NCBI GenBank assembly: GCA_946221035.1 | Contig: CAMIME010000009.1 | Coordinates: 1-59,672 of the forward strand | DNA from: an uncultured Campylobacter sp. | GTDB taxonomy: Bacteria > Actinomycetota > Actinomycetes > Mycobacteriales > Mycobacteriaceae | Direction of reading: 5' to 3' | Length of the DNA stretch: 59,672 nt | In this document: in pieces, positions 9,886 to 17,847 of the stretch | How positions within the stretch are numbered: position 1 is the stretch's first letter | Layout of the letters: the number at the start of each line of letters is the position of its first letter | The notes under the pieces: model-generated | The model's input: only the letters and a program-made list of their open reading frames with translations | The model's database searches: none | Told to the model about the DNA's origin: nothing | Made by a program: the position numbers and the translations under genes

Positions 9886-10373
9886 AGGTTCTCGCTGATC
9901 CAGGTCTCGGTGAGCTTGGCCTCGTTCTTGCAGATCTCCTCGAGGGCCTCGACCACCTTCGGCTCGAGCGCGGCGCCCATGAACGGGATGTTCACCTTCG
10001 CCTCGAGCTCGTAGGCCAGCTCGGTGGCATCTCCAGCGCGGGTGGCGGTGTACTCGCCGGCGAGGTCCACGGGGGTGCCCTTCACGTCGCCGGTGAAGGA
10101 GTGCTTGGCCTGGTCGCCGTCGAGCGCACCGATGGTGACCACGCGCTTGAGCTTCAGGTCCTGGGAGATCATGGCCTGTGCGGCCTCCGGCATAATGGAT
10201 TTCGGCAGGATTTCGTAGAGCACCGCCTCGCCTTCACTAAACGAGTTCAGCTCGCCCGGCTCGGGGGAGAGGTGCTTGGCCACGTGCTCCCAGTACTCGG
10301 CCTTGGAGTAGGCCTCGGCGACCTTCTCAATGGGCTGGTTGATGGTCACGGTGATGTCACTACGTGCAGTCAT
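9882..10373 (-). CDS. DUF2505 (SRPBCC-like) protein
   Basis: 163 residues, cytoplasmic, of the actinobacterial DUF2505 family: N-terminal strand and helix (ITVTINQPIEKVAEAYSKAEYWEHV), central strands, and a C-terminal helix (LEPKVVEALEEICKNEAKLTETW). The fold is related to SRPBCC lipid-binding proteins; no ligand is known. ATG 10373 lies 7 bases after TAGTCT (10381-10386, complement). That box overlaps the -10 box of the divergent murB. Confidence 0.8.
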   Translation of the reverse strand: MTARSDITVTINQPIEKVAEAYSKAEYWEHVAKHLSPEPGELNSFSEGEAVLYEILPKSIMPEAAQAMISQDLKLKRVVTIGALDGDQAKHSFTGDVKGTPVDLAGEYTATRAGDATELAYELEAKVNIPFMGAALEPKVVEALEEICKNEAKLTETWISENL

Positions 10374-10397
10374 GTGTCACAGACTACCGTTGCATGG

Positions 10398-11399
10398 GTG
10401 ACCAACCCATCATTTGCCCACCTGACCACGCTGCGCGTCGGCGGCACCCCGCGGCGCACCATCGAGTGTTCGACGGCGGATGCGCTGGCCCAGGCCGTCG
10501 CCACGCTTGATGCGCAGGCTGAGCCGCTGCTGGTCGTCGGCGGCGGCTCCAACCTGCTCGTGGCGGACGGTGAGCTTGAGCTGACCGCGGTGCTCGTGCG
10601 CAACAAGGGCATCACGCTTGACGACGGCCTCCGGCTGCGCGCCCAAGCCGGCACCGAGTGGGACACGGTGGTGGCGTACGCGGTGGAGCACGGCCTGGGC
10701 GGCATCGAGGCGCTGTCCGGCATCCCGGGTTCGGCGGGGGCGACGCCGGTGCAAAACGTGGGCGCCTACGGCGCGGAGATCGCGGACGTGCTTACCCGCG
10801 TGCGGCTGTGGAACCGCGAGACGAACACGGACGAGTGGGTGCCGGCGAGCTCGCTGGATCTGGCCTACCGCTACTCCAACCTGAAGTTCACCTCACGCGC
10901 GGTGGTGTTGGAGATCGAGTTGCAGTTGGAGGCGACGGAGCTGTCGATCCCGCTGCGCCACCTCGGCGGGGAGCGGGTGCCGCTGGCGCAGGCGCGCGAA
11001 TCGGTGCTGGCCACCCGCCGGGCGAAGGGCATGGTGCTGGACGCGGGGGACCACGACACGTGGTCGGCCGGGTCGTTCTTCACCAACCCCGTCGTGCCAG
11101 CCGAGCTCGCCGACGACATCGAGCGAAAGGTGGGCGAGGCGAACATGCCGCGCTTCGCCGCAGGTGGCGGGATGGAAAAGCTCTCGGCGGCGTGGCTCAT
11201 CGAGCGCGCGGGCTGCCCCCGCGGTTTTCCCGGTGACGATGCGCCCGCGCGGCTTTCCGCCAAGCACACCCTCGCGCTGACGAACCGGGGCGCGGCGCGC
11301 GCGTCCGACATCGCCGAGCTTGCGCGCCGGGTGCAGGACCAGGTGCGCGAGGCGTTCGGGGTAGAGCTGCAGCCCGAGCCGGTGTGGGTGGGGTTCTAG
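10398..11399 (+). CDS. murB: UDP-N-acetylenolpyruvoylglucosamine reductase
   Basis: Flavoenzyme of peptidoglycan precursor synthesis that reduces UDP-GlcNAc-enolpyruvate to UDP-MurNAc with NADPH in the cytoplasm; 333 residues. Visible: the LTTLRVGGTPRR start, the FAD site LLVVGGGSNLLVAD, GIEALSGIPGSAGATPVQNVGAYG, and SAGSFFTNPVV with the catalytic Ser. The C-terminal part ends at the family's KHTLALTNRGAA region. GTG 10398 is chosen because TACCGT (10385-10390) ends 7 bases upstream; an in-frame GTG at 10374 is the alternative. Its TAG overlaps the stop of the convergent acyl-CoA ligase in a CTAG. Confidence 0.95.
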   Translation: MTNPSFAHLTTLRVGGTPRRTIECSTADALAQAVATLDAQAEPLLVVGGGSNLLVADGELELTAVLVRNKGITLDDGLRLRAQAGTEWDTVVAYAVEHGLGGIEALSGIPGSAGATPVQNVGAYGAEIADVLTRVRLWNRETNTDEWVPASSLDLAYRYSNLKFTSRAVVLEIELQLEATELSIPLRHLGGERVPLAQARESVLATRRAKGMVLDAGDHDTWSAGSFFTNPVVPAELADDIERKVGEANMPRFAAGGGMEKLSAAWLIERAGCPRGFPGDDAPARLSAKHTLALTNRGAARASDIAELARRVQDQVREAFGVELQPEPVWVGF

Positions 11400-13111
11400 C
11401 GCTCGGCGAGCTTGGCAAGCAGGTCGTCGCGCACCTCGCGGCGGCGGATCTTGCCCATCTGGTCTTTCGCCAGCTCCTCGAAGTGGTAGAAAGTGCGCGG
11501 CACCTTGTAACGGGTGAGGTTTTCCCGGGCGTACTGCTTGAGGCCGTCCGGGTCGAGCACGGCGCCGTCGCGAAGCACGATGCAGGCAACGACGTCCTCG
11601 GAGCCGTCGGTACGCGGGCGGCCCACGACGGCGACGTCTTCCACGTCGCGGTGGGTGCGCATGACTTCCTCCACCTCGGCGGGGTAGACGTTGAAGCCGC
11701 CGGTGATGATGAGCTCCTTGATGCGCGAGACCAGCCGGATGAAGCCGTCTTCCTCCATCACCCCCATATCCCCGGTGCGGAACCAGCCGTTGTGGAACAC
11801 CTTCTCGGTGGCCTCGGGGTTGTTCAGGTAGCCGCCGAAGACCTGCGGGCCCTTGGCCAGGATCTCGCCGGGTTCGCCGTACGGCATATCCTCGTCCGGG
11901 TTGTCGGGGTTGACGATGCGGATCTGGGTGTCCGGGAACGGGATGCCGATGTAGCCGGGCCGGCGGTCGGCCGTCTGCGGGTTGCCCACGATGATGGGGG
12001 AGGTCTCGGTCAGCCCATAGCCCTCCACCAGGTTGCCGCCCGTGAGCGCTTCCCACTCCTCGATCACGTGCGCCGGCAGGGAAGAAGCGCCGGAGAAGCC
12101 GATCTGCACCTTCGACATGTCGACCTTTTTCTCCCGCGCCGTTTTCACGATGCGCTCGAACACGGTGGGAACGCCCGGCACGAAGGTCGGCGGGGTCTTT
12201 TTCAACGCGTCCATGACCAGCTCCATCTTCGGCGCGGGCAGCAGCACGAGCTCGGAGCCGATGAGCATGGTCAGCGTGAGCGAGAACGTGAGACCGTAGG
12301 CGTGGAAGAACGGCAGCGTGGCCAACATGCGCTGACCCGGTTCCTGCAGCTCTTTGACCCACGCCACGCCCTGCGTGGGGTTGGCCACCAGGTTGGTGTG
12401 GGTGAGCAGGGCACCCTTCGGCGTGCCGGTGGTGCCGGAGGTATAGAGCAGCACGCCGGGCGAATCTGGGGTGAGCGTTGCCGGCGTTTCCACGTCCGTG
12501 CCGAAGCCGCCGATCGCTGGGCTCATGAGCGTTTCAAAGGAGACGGTATTTTTCGCAGTGCTTTTCGACGTCTCCGTCAGCGCCGCCCGGGCCTGACTCA
12601 CCTTTGGAATGGGAAGCCGCAGCGCGAGGCGCTTGGCTCGCGGCATCGCCTTGGTCATGTTGACGCTGACGATGGTTTCCAGCGGGGTGTCCGCGCGCAG
12701 CTCCTCGAGGGTGTCGGCGGACTTGTCCCACGCGATAGCCACGCGCGCGGCGTGGTCCTTGAACTGGGGGCGCAACTCGTGGGCGGTGTAGAGCGGGTTG
12801 TGCTCCACCACCACCGCACCCAGCTTTTGCACCGCCCAGAAGGCGGCGACGTGCTGGGGGCAGTTGGGCAGCAAGATGGCAACCCGGTCGCCCTCGCGCA
12901 CCCCGAACGCCTTCAGGCCCGCGGCAACTTTGCGCACCTCTTTGTCCAGCTCAGCGTAAGTCTGGGTGCGGCCGAAGAAACGGGTGGCAATCTTGTTGGC
13001 GTTGCGGGCGAGGTTGTCCTCGTAGATTTCGGGCAGGGTCTTGGTGCCGTACTCCAGCGAGTGGGCGGTCCATTCCGGGTAGTACTGCAGCCAGGGGGCA
13101 GTCGAATTCAT
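11396..13111 (-). CDS. Long-chain fatty acid-CoA ligase (FadD-type), first copy
   Basis: ANL-superfamily adenylating enzyme, 571 residues, activating fatty acids via acyl-AMP to acyl-CoA. Motifs: the P-loop LLYTSGTTGTPKGALLTH, core GYGLTETSP, TGDMG, and the hinge/catalytic C-terminal region RIKELIITGGFNVYP...MGKIRRREV with the catalytic Lys. ATG 13111 lies 7 bases after TAGTGT (13119-13124, complement). A palindromic operator at 13130-13149 lies upstream of that -10 and overlaps the stop codon of the neighbouring ligase gene. The two ligases are paralogues in tandem, so this copy may be transcribed both from its own promoter and by read-through. Confidence 0.9.
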   Translation of the reverse strand: MNSTAPWLQYYPEWTAHSLEYGTKTLPEIYEDNLARNANKIATRFFGRTQTYAELDKEVRKVAAGLKAFGVREGDRVAILLPNCPQHVAAFWAVQKLGAVVVEHNPLYTAHELRPQFKDHAARVAIAWDKSADTLEELRADTPLETIVSVNMTKAMPRAKRLALRLPIPKVSQARAALTETSKSTAKNTVSFETLMSPAIGGFGTDVETPATLTPDSPGVLLYTSGTTGTPKGALLTHTNLVANPTQGVAWVKELQEPGQRMLATLPFFHAYGLTFSLTLTMLIGSELVLLPAPKMELVMDALKKTPPTFVPGVPTVFERIVKTAREKKVDMSKVQIGFSGASSLPAHVIEEWEALTGGNLVEGYGLTETSPIIVGNPQTADRRPGYIGIPFPDTQIRIVNPDNPDEDMPYGEPGEILAKGPQVFGGYLNNPEATEKVFHNGWFRTGDMGVMEEDGFIRLVSRIKELIITGGFNVYPAEVEEVMRTHRDVEDVAVVGRPRTDGSEDVVACIVLRDGAVLDPDGLKQYARENLTRYKVPRTFYHFEELAKDQMGKIRRREVRDDLLAKLAER

Positions 13112-13129
13112 GCGCACTACACTACGCGA

Positions 13130-13149
13130 AACCTACGGTTGCGTAAGCA
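13130..13149. promoter_or_regulatory. Operator-like repeat upstream of the first acyl-CoA ligase
   Basis: AACCTACGGTTGCGTAAGCA is an imperfect copy of the perfect palindrome at 14870-14889 (first 16 bases identical). It lies just upstream of the TAGTGT -10 box of the 11396-13111 gene. The size and shape suit a TetR-type repressor, but the regulator is not in the window. Confidence 0.6.
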
Positions 13150-14827
13150 GGGTGAGGAGGGTGTCGCGCACCTCCCTCCGGCGGATCTTGCCCGTTTGGT
13201 CGCGCTGCAACTCCTCGAAGTGGTAGAAGTCGCGGGGCACTTTGTATCTGGTCAGGCGGGTCCGCGCGAAGTCTTTTAAGCCGGCGGGGTCGAGGACGGA
13301 GCCGTCGATAAGCGAAATGCATGCGACGACGTCCTCGGAACCGTCGGGCCGCGGCCGGCCCACGACGGCGACGTCCTCGACGTCAGGGTGCTCGCGAAGT
13401 ACGGCCTCCACCTCGTCGGGGTAGACGTTGAAACCGCCGGTGATAATCATTTCCTTGATGCGCGCGACCAGTTTGATCCAGCCGTCCGGGCCCATGATGG
13501 CCATGTCGCCGGTGCGGAACCAGCCGTCGTGGAACGCGCGCTCGTTGGCCTCGGGGTTGTTTAAGTAGCCGGCGAAGACCTGGGGGCCGCGGACGAGGAG
13601 TTCGCCGGCCTCGCCGTCCGGCAGCGTCTCGGCCGGGTTGTCGGGGTTGGCAATGCGCACCTCGGTGTTGGGGAAGGGCAGGCCGATGTAGCCGGGGCGG
13701 CGGGTGCCGTCGAGCGGGTTGCCCGCCACGCAGGGCGCGGTTTCGGTGAGCCCGTAGCCTTCGATGAGGCGCCCGCCGGTGGCCTGCTCCCATTTCTCAA
13801 TCAGCGGCGCGGGCAGGGTGGACGCGCCGGAGATGGAGGTGTGGATCGACGACAGGTCCGCACCGGATTCCACCGCCCACTCCACGATGCGCTCGTACAG
13901 GGTAGGCACGCCGGGCAGCAGGGTGGGGCGGGTTTTGGTGATCGCCGCCTGGTACAGCTTCGGCTGCGGCGCGGGCACGAGCGCGATGGTGGCCGCACGG
14001 GTGAGCGCGAGCGCGTAGTTGAGGGTGAGGCCGTAGATGTGGAACAGGGGCAGCACGGCGAGGATGGTCTCCTCGACCTTGCCAAAGTCCTCGAGCCACT
14101 CCAGCCCCGCGACGACCACCGCCATGATGTTGCGGTGCGTCAGCGGCGCGCCCTTGGGTTTCCCGGACGTGCCGGAGGTGTACAGGATGAACGCGACGTC
14201 GTCCTGACTCACTGCGGCGCCGCGCACGGGGCGGCGCCCGGTGGACAGAAACTGCTTCCACGGAGTGGTGCCCGGGGCCGGGGCGGTGAGCTGCGCGCGC
14301 TGCTTTTGCAGAGGTGGCAGGGGCAGCGCCAGCGCGGCGCGCAGGTGCGCGGGCATCGCCTCAACCATGTTCACCGCGATGATGTGCTCGAGTGCCGTGG
14401 TCTCGCGCAGCTCGCAGAAGGTAGGGGCGCTTTTGTCGAAGACGATGGCCACCTTCGCCCCGTGGTCCGCAAACTGGTGCTGCAGCTCGTACGCGGTATA
14501 GAGCGGGTTGTGTTCGACCACCGTCGCGCCCAGGCGCAGGATCGCGGTGACCGCCACCACGTGCTGGGGGCAGTTCGGCAGGGCAACCGCCACCCGGTCG
14601 CCGGCGGCCACGCCCAGCGCCGCCAGGGCGGAGGCGCAGCGGGTGACCTGCTCGTTGAGTTGGCCGTAGGTGAGTTCTTTGCCCATGAACCAGGTGGCGG
14701 TTTTGTGCGCCTCGTTGGTGACGGTCTGGTTGAACAGGCTGACCAGGGTGTCGCTGCCGAGCTCGGGGAACGGGTGTGTCCACTCGGCGTAGTGCTGGAT
14801 CCAGGCCCGGGTGTCTGCGGCGCCCAT
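13133..14827 (-). CDS. Long-chain fatty acid-CoA ligase (FadD-type), second copy
   Basis: 564-residue paralogue of the adjacent ligase with the same ANL motifs: FILYTSGTSGKPKGAPLTH, IEGYGLTETAP, WFRTGDMA, RIKEMIITGGFNVYP and QTGKIRRREV with the catalytic Lys. The substrate chain length cannot be read from sequence. ATG 14827 has a good Shine-Dalgarno (GAAAGGGGACTC). A TATAGT -10 (14865-14870, complement) abuts the perfect operator palindrome at 14870-14889, so a repressor bound there would block the promoter. Its last codons lie inside the operator of the downstream copy. Confidence 0.9.
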   Translation of the reverse strand: MGAADTRAWIQHYAEWTHPFPELGSDTLVSLFNQTVTNEAHKTATWFMGKELTYGQLNEQVTRCASALAALGVAAGDRVAVALPNCPQHVVAVTAILRLGATVVEHNPLYTAYELQHQFADHGAKVAIVFDKSAPTFCELRETTALEHIIAVNMVEAMPAHLRAALALPLPPLQKQRAQLTAPAPGTTPWKQFLSTGRRPVRGAAVSQDDVAFILYTSGTSGKPKGAPLTHRNIMAVVVAGLEWLEDFGKVEETILAVLPLFHIYGLTLNYALALTRAATIALVPAPQPKLYQAAITKTRPTLLPGVPTLYERIVEWAVESGADLSSIHTSISGASTLPAPLIEKWEQATGGRLIEGYGLTETAPCVAGNPLDGTRRPGYIGLPFPNTEVRIANPDNPAETLPDGEAGELLVRGPQVFAGYLNNPEANERAFHDGWFRTGDMAIMGPDGWIKLVARIKEMIITGGFNVYPDEVEAVLREHPDVEDVAVVGRPRPDGSEDVVACISLIDGSVLDPAGLKDFARTRLTRYKVPRDFYHFEELQRDQTGKIRRREVRDTLLTLLTQP

Positions 14828-14869
14828 GAGTCCCCTTTCGTTGTCAGGTGTATTTGCGTGCCCGACTAT

Positions 14870-14889
14870 AACCTACGGTTGCGTAGGTT
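14870..14889. promoter_or_regulatory. Perfect palindromic operator upstream of the second acyl-CoA ligase
   Basis: AACCTACGGTTGCGTAGGTT: 8-bp arms AACCTACG / CGTAGGTT around GTTG. It adjoins the ligase -10 box and lies 42 bases before TACAAT (14932-14937), the candidate -10 of the divergent MinD-like gene, so it may affect both. Confidence 0.7.
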
Positions 14890-14975
14890 GGGGATGTTTC
14901 CGCTCGCGCTGCGCCCGCGCCGCCGGTGCCCTACAATCACGGGCGATCACAACACGGGGGATTTTTGGGGGATCC

Positions 14976-15992
14976 ATGACTACTTTTCACGACCCATTCA
15001 CGGACCCATTCACGGGCACCGAAGACTTCACTGAAAACTTCACAGAGCGAGAGCTGCGCCCACCCGCGGGCCTCGACCACTCGAACCTGGTCGACCCGGT
15101 GAAATCACCGCCCAAGCAGGGCTGGCGCCGCCTCGTCCACGCCGCCACGCGCGGCCGCGTCAACCCGGGCGGCTCCAGGAAAGAGCTCGAGGAGCAGCAG
15201 CTTATCGACGCCATCCGGGCGCCCCTGCGCGGCGACTACCGCATCGCCGTCATGAGCTTGAAGGGCGGGGTGGGCAAGACCACCACCACGGTGGCCCTCG
15301 GTGGCGTGTTCGCGCAAACGCGCGGGGACCGGGTCATCGCCATCGACGCCAACCCGGACCTGGGCACGCTGGCCCAGCGAGCCGCCATCGCGCCCCCGGC
15401 CACGATCCGGGACCTGCTGCACGCGCCCGAGACCACCCGCTACCCGCAGGTGCGCGCCTACACCAACCAGGCCGCGTCGCGCCTTGAAGTCATCGGCTCA
15501 GAGCGCGACCCGGCCGTCTCAGAGGCGTTTTCGGAATACGACTACCGCCGCGCCATCGACATCCTGCAGCACCACTACAACATCATCCTCACCGACTGCG
15601 GCACCGGCCTCATGCACTCCGCCATGGCGGGCGTGCTCGATTTGGCCAACACACTCGTGTTGGTTACCTCGCCGGCGCTCGACGGGGCGCAGTCCGCCTC
15701 CGCCACCTTGGACTGGCTCAACCTCCACGGCTACGACCAGCTGGCCGCCAACGCCGTGGTCGTGGTCTCTTCATCCGCGCCGGGCAAACCGACGATCGAC
15801 CTAGACAAGGTCATCGAGCACTTCGCGTGCCGCACCCGTGCCGTGCACACCATCCCGTACGACCGCCACCTGGCGGAGGGCTCCGTCGTCGACCTCGAGC
15901 GCATGTCGCCCGCCACGCTTCGTGCCTACGAGCTGTTGGCCGCAACCGTGGCGTTGGACTTCGGGGCGTGGCACCGCCACGCCGCGCGCTAA
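14976..15992 (+). CDS. MinD/ParA-like ATPase, orphan
   Basis: 338 residues. The ATPase domain starts near residue 88 with a deviant Walker A MSLKGGVGKTTTTVALGG and continues with the switch-I Asp (VIAIDANPDLGTLA), Walker B-like IILTDCGTG and LVLVTSPALDGAQSA. This matches MinD/ParA proteins linked to type VII secretion (EspI-type) more than chromosome ParA, but no ESX gene is near, so the role is open. The N-terminal 85 residues are a Pro/Phe/Thr-rich tail whose first part contains a 12-bp tandem duplication (14991-15002, 15003-15014; DPFT twice). Start: ATG 14976 after a G-rich SD; -10 TACAAT at 14932. Its TAA overlaps the stop of the convergent chrA. Confidence 0.8.
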   Translation: MTTFHDPFTDPFTGTEDFTENFTERELRPPAGLDHSNLVDPVKSPPKQGWRRLVHAATRGRVNPGGSRKELEEQQLIDAIRAPLRGDYRIAVMSLKGGVGKTTTTVALGGVFAQTRGDRVIAIDANPDLGTLAQRAAIAPPATIRDLLHAPETTRYPQVRAYTNQAASRLEVIGSERDPAVSEAFSEYDYRRAIDILQHHYNIILTDCGTGLMHSAMAGVLDLANTLVLVTSPALDGAQSASATLDWLNLHGYDQLAANAVVVVSSSAPGKPTIDLDKVIEHFACRTRAVHTIPYDRHLAEGSVVDLERMSPATLRAYELLAATVALDFGAWHRHAAR

Positions 15993-16588
15993 ATAATTCG
16001 CCGCTCCCGGGCCACGTCCACTGCCGCGGTGCGGTTGTCCACCCCGAGCTTGGAGTAGATGTGGATCAGGTGCGTTTTCACAGTGGCCTGGGAAATGAAC
16101 AGCTGGTCGGCGATCTCCCGGTTCGACGCGCCCGTCTGCAGCGCCTTAAGCAGTTCGATCTCGCGGGCCGAAAGGGCCTCGGCGGGGTTAACCACCCGTT
16201 CCGCCAGCACGTTCGCCACCTGGGGTGAGAGCACCCGCTCCCGGCGCGCCGCGCGCAACACGGCGTCGTGGAGCTCCTCCTCGGGGGCGTCTTTGAGCAG
16301 GTAGCCCATCGCCCCCGCCTCCACGGCGGCGACGACATCGGCCTGGGTGTCGTAGGTGGTGAGGATGAGTACCGGTGGCCCGCCCGCGCCGACGAGTCTG
16401 CGGGTGAGGTCAATGCCCGTGGCGTTCGGCATCTGAATGTCGCTGACCACCACGTCCACGTCGTCGGGCACGTCGGCGGCGCCGTCGGATGCGGTGGCCA
16501 CGACCTCCATGTCCCCAAACGAATTGAGCACGGCGGTTAACCCGGCGCGGACGACCGGATGGTCGTCGATAAGCATGACGCGAAGCAT
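15989..16588 (-). CDS. chrA: LuxR/NarL-family response regulator, probably ChrA
   Basis: 199 residues: receiver domain with acidic pocket IDDHP, phospho-acceptor Asp at residue 50 (VVVSDIQMP) and a conserved Lys (LLKDAPEEE), then a LuxR-type HTH (LSAREIELLKALQTGASNREIADQLFISQATVKTH is the region; helix 3 near QATVKTH). It is paired with the upstream sensor kinase and divergent from hrtBA, the layout of the heme-responsive ChrSA system of C. diphtheriae and C. glutamicum, in which ChrA activates hrtBA and represses chrSA. AAAGGGA precedes ATG 16588. Confidence 0.85.
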   Translation of the reverse strand: MLRVMLIDDHPVVRAGLTAVLNSFGDMEVVATASDGAADVPDDVDVVVSDIQMPNATGIDLTRRLVGAGGPPVLILTTYDTQADVVAAVEAGAMGYLLKDAPEEELHDAVLRAARRERVLSPQVANVLAERVVNPAEALSAREIELLKALQTGASNREIADQLFISQATVKTHLIHIYSKLGVDNRTAAVDVARERRII

Positions 16589-16614
16589 GGGCGGTCCCTT
16601 TCTACTGGCCCTTT

Positions 16615-17757
16615 CTATTGGCCCGGCAGCGGCAACGTGGCGGCGAGGACGTTGCCCTCCACCGTGAGTTCGCCGCCGGCCTCCTCGACGCGAGCGCGCA
16701 GGCCTGTCAACCCGTAGCCCTCCGGCCCGGTGATGCCGCGGCCGTTGTCGTACACATCGACGGTTGCTCGGGGCCCAAGCTTATCGACGGTCACCACCGC
16801 CAACCTCGCACCCGAGTGCCGCACCACGTTGGACAGCGCCTCCCGCACCACGCGTTCCGCCACGGAGGCGGTGGGCTCCGGCAGTTCGACGGCGTTCACC
16901 CGCACCTCGAGGGGAGTGCCCAGCGCCCGCTGACGGGCTTCGGCCGAGCGGGCGAGGCGCTCGATGCGCGGGATGAAGTGTTCCTGGCCAGTCTCCTGGC
17001 CATTGCTCTGTGTGGGGGCGGCGTTGCCGGCAACGAAGCGGCGGGCCTCGGTCAGATTGTCGGAGGCGGTCTCACGGATGGTGGTGAGGGTTTCGCGGGC
17101 GGAACCGGAGGCGTCGATACGCGAAAGCTCCTTGTCCAGCGCCCGGCTGAGCAAGACGATGGAGCTTAAGCCCTGCGCCATGGTGTCGTGGACCTCGCGG
17201 GAAAGGCGCGCGCGTTCGGAGGCGGCGCCGGCGGCGTGCTCGGCGGCCGCGAGTTCGAGCTGCGCGGCTTCCAAGTCGGCGGCGACCTTGCGGTAGTGCT
17301 CCGCCTCGCCGCGCAGCGCCTGGTAGGCGTGCACGATGCCGATGGCCAACACGGTGCCGATTGTCGGGCCAACCACCCCGCCCACGCCGCTGCTGGGAAA
17401 CGACACGAAGATGGTGAAGGCGAGCATGAGCGCCGTCACCCCCATCGCCCACCATGTCGGGAGCACGAAGCAGGCCACCATGACCAGGGGAAATTCCAGC
17501 CACACGTAGCCGGGGGAGAGCAGCGAGAGCGCAACCCACAGGGCGATCACCACCGCGAGCCACACCGACGCCTGCGGCAGCGTGTACGCGTAGCCGCGGT
17601 TTTGTGCCACGGTGCCGTACAGGTAGGCGGCCGCAAACGCCGCGGCAACCGCAAACGTGAGCCACGAGCGTGTGCCCAAAAGACCCACCGCGAGCAGCAC
17701 GGCAACAAGCACGTGGAGGCTTACGCGCAGCGTGGTCAGAATGCGGTTGGAAGTCAC
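16615..17757 (-). CDS. chrS: Heme-responsive sensor histidine kinase, probably ChrS
   Basis: 380 residues: about six membrane helices in the first 145 residues, a coiled-coil linker, the HisKA_3 phospho-acceptor segment RLSREVHDTMAQGLSSIVLL (His at 190), and an HATPase domain (VVREALSNVVRHSGA, VYDNGRGI, GYGLTGLRAR). In ChrS the membrane domain senses heme, and no separate sensor domain exists here. GTG 17757 is preferred over ATG 17799 because TACGCT (17764-17769, complement) ends 6 bases before it and the palindrome 17770-17789 would otherwise be inside the gene. chrA follows after 26 bases. Confidence 0.85.
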   Translation of the reverse strand: MTSNRILTTLRVSLHVLVAVLLAVGLLGTRSWLTFAVAAAFAAAYLYGTVAQNRGYAYTLPQASVWLAVVIALWVALSLLSPGYVWLEFPLVMVACFVLPTWWAMGVTALMLAFTIFVSFPSSGVGGVVGPTIGTVLAIGIVHAYQALRGEAEHYRKVAADLEAAQLELAAAEHAAGAASERARLSREVHDTMAQGLSSIVLLSRALDKELSRIDASGSARETLTTIRETASDNLTEARRFVAGNAAPTQSNGQETGQEHFIPRIERLARSAEARQRALGTPLEVRVNAVELPEPTASVAERVVREALSNVVRHSGARLAVVTVDKLGPRATVDVYDNGRGITGPEGYGLTGLRARVEEAGGELTVEGNVLAATLPLPGQ

Positions 17758-17769
17758 CGGTTCAGCGTA

Positions 17770-17789
17770 GATCAACCGATCGGTTGATC
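17770..17789. promoter_or_regulatory. Perfect 20-bp palindrome between chrSA and hrtBA, candidate ChrA operator
   Basis: GATCAACCGATCGGTTGATC is its own reverse complement. It directly abuts the chrS -10 box and lies 58 bases before hrtB, the position for a regulator that represses one direction and activates the other. No ChrA consensus is cited here; the assignment rests on position and symmetry. Confidence 0.6.
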
Positions 17790-17847
17790 GGGATTTCAAC
17801 CGCCCGCCCGATGTGCTACACCCCAGGTCAGCGCCAAAATTAGTGGC

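Noticed and set aside
11384..13279. 631-codon + strand frame over the acyl-CoA ligases
   Set aside because: It mirrors the ligase genes, which have full ANL motifs; its Arg/Gly/His-rich composition is that of a shadow frame.
17799..17799. ATG 17799 as start of chrS
   Set aside because: It would place the palindrome and the -10 box inside the coding region and add an unlikely charged lead before the first membrane helix.
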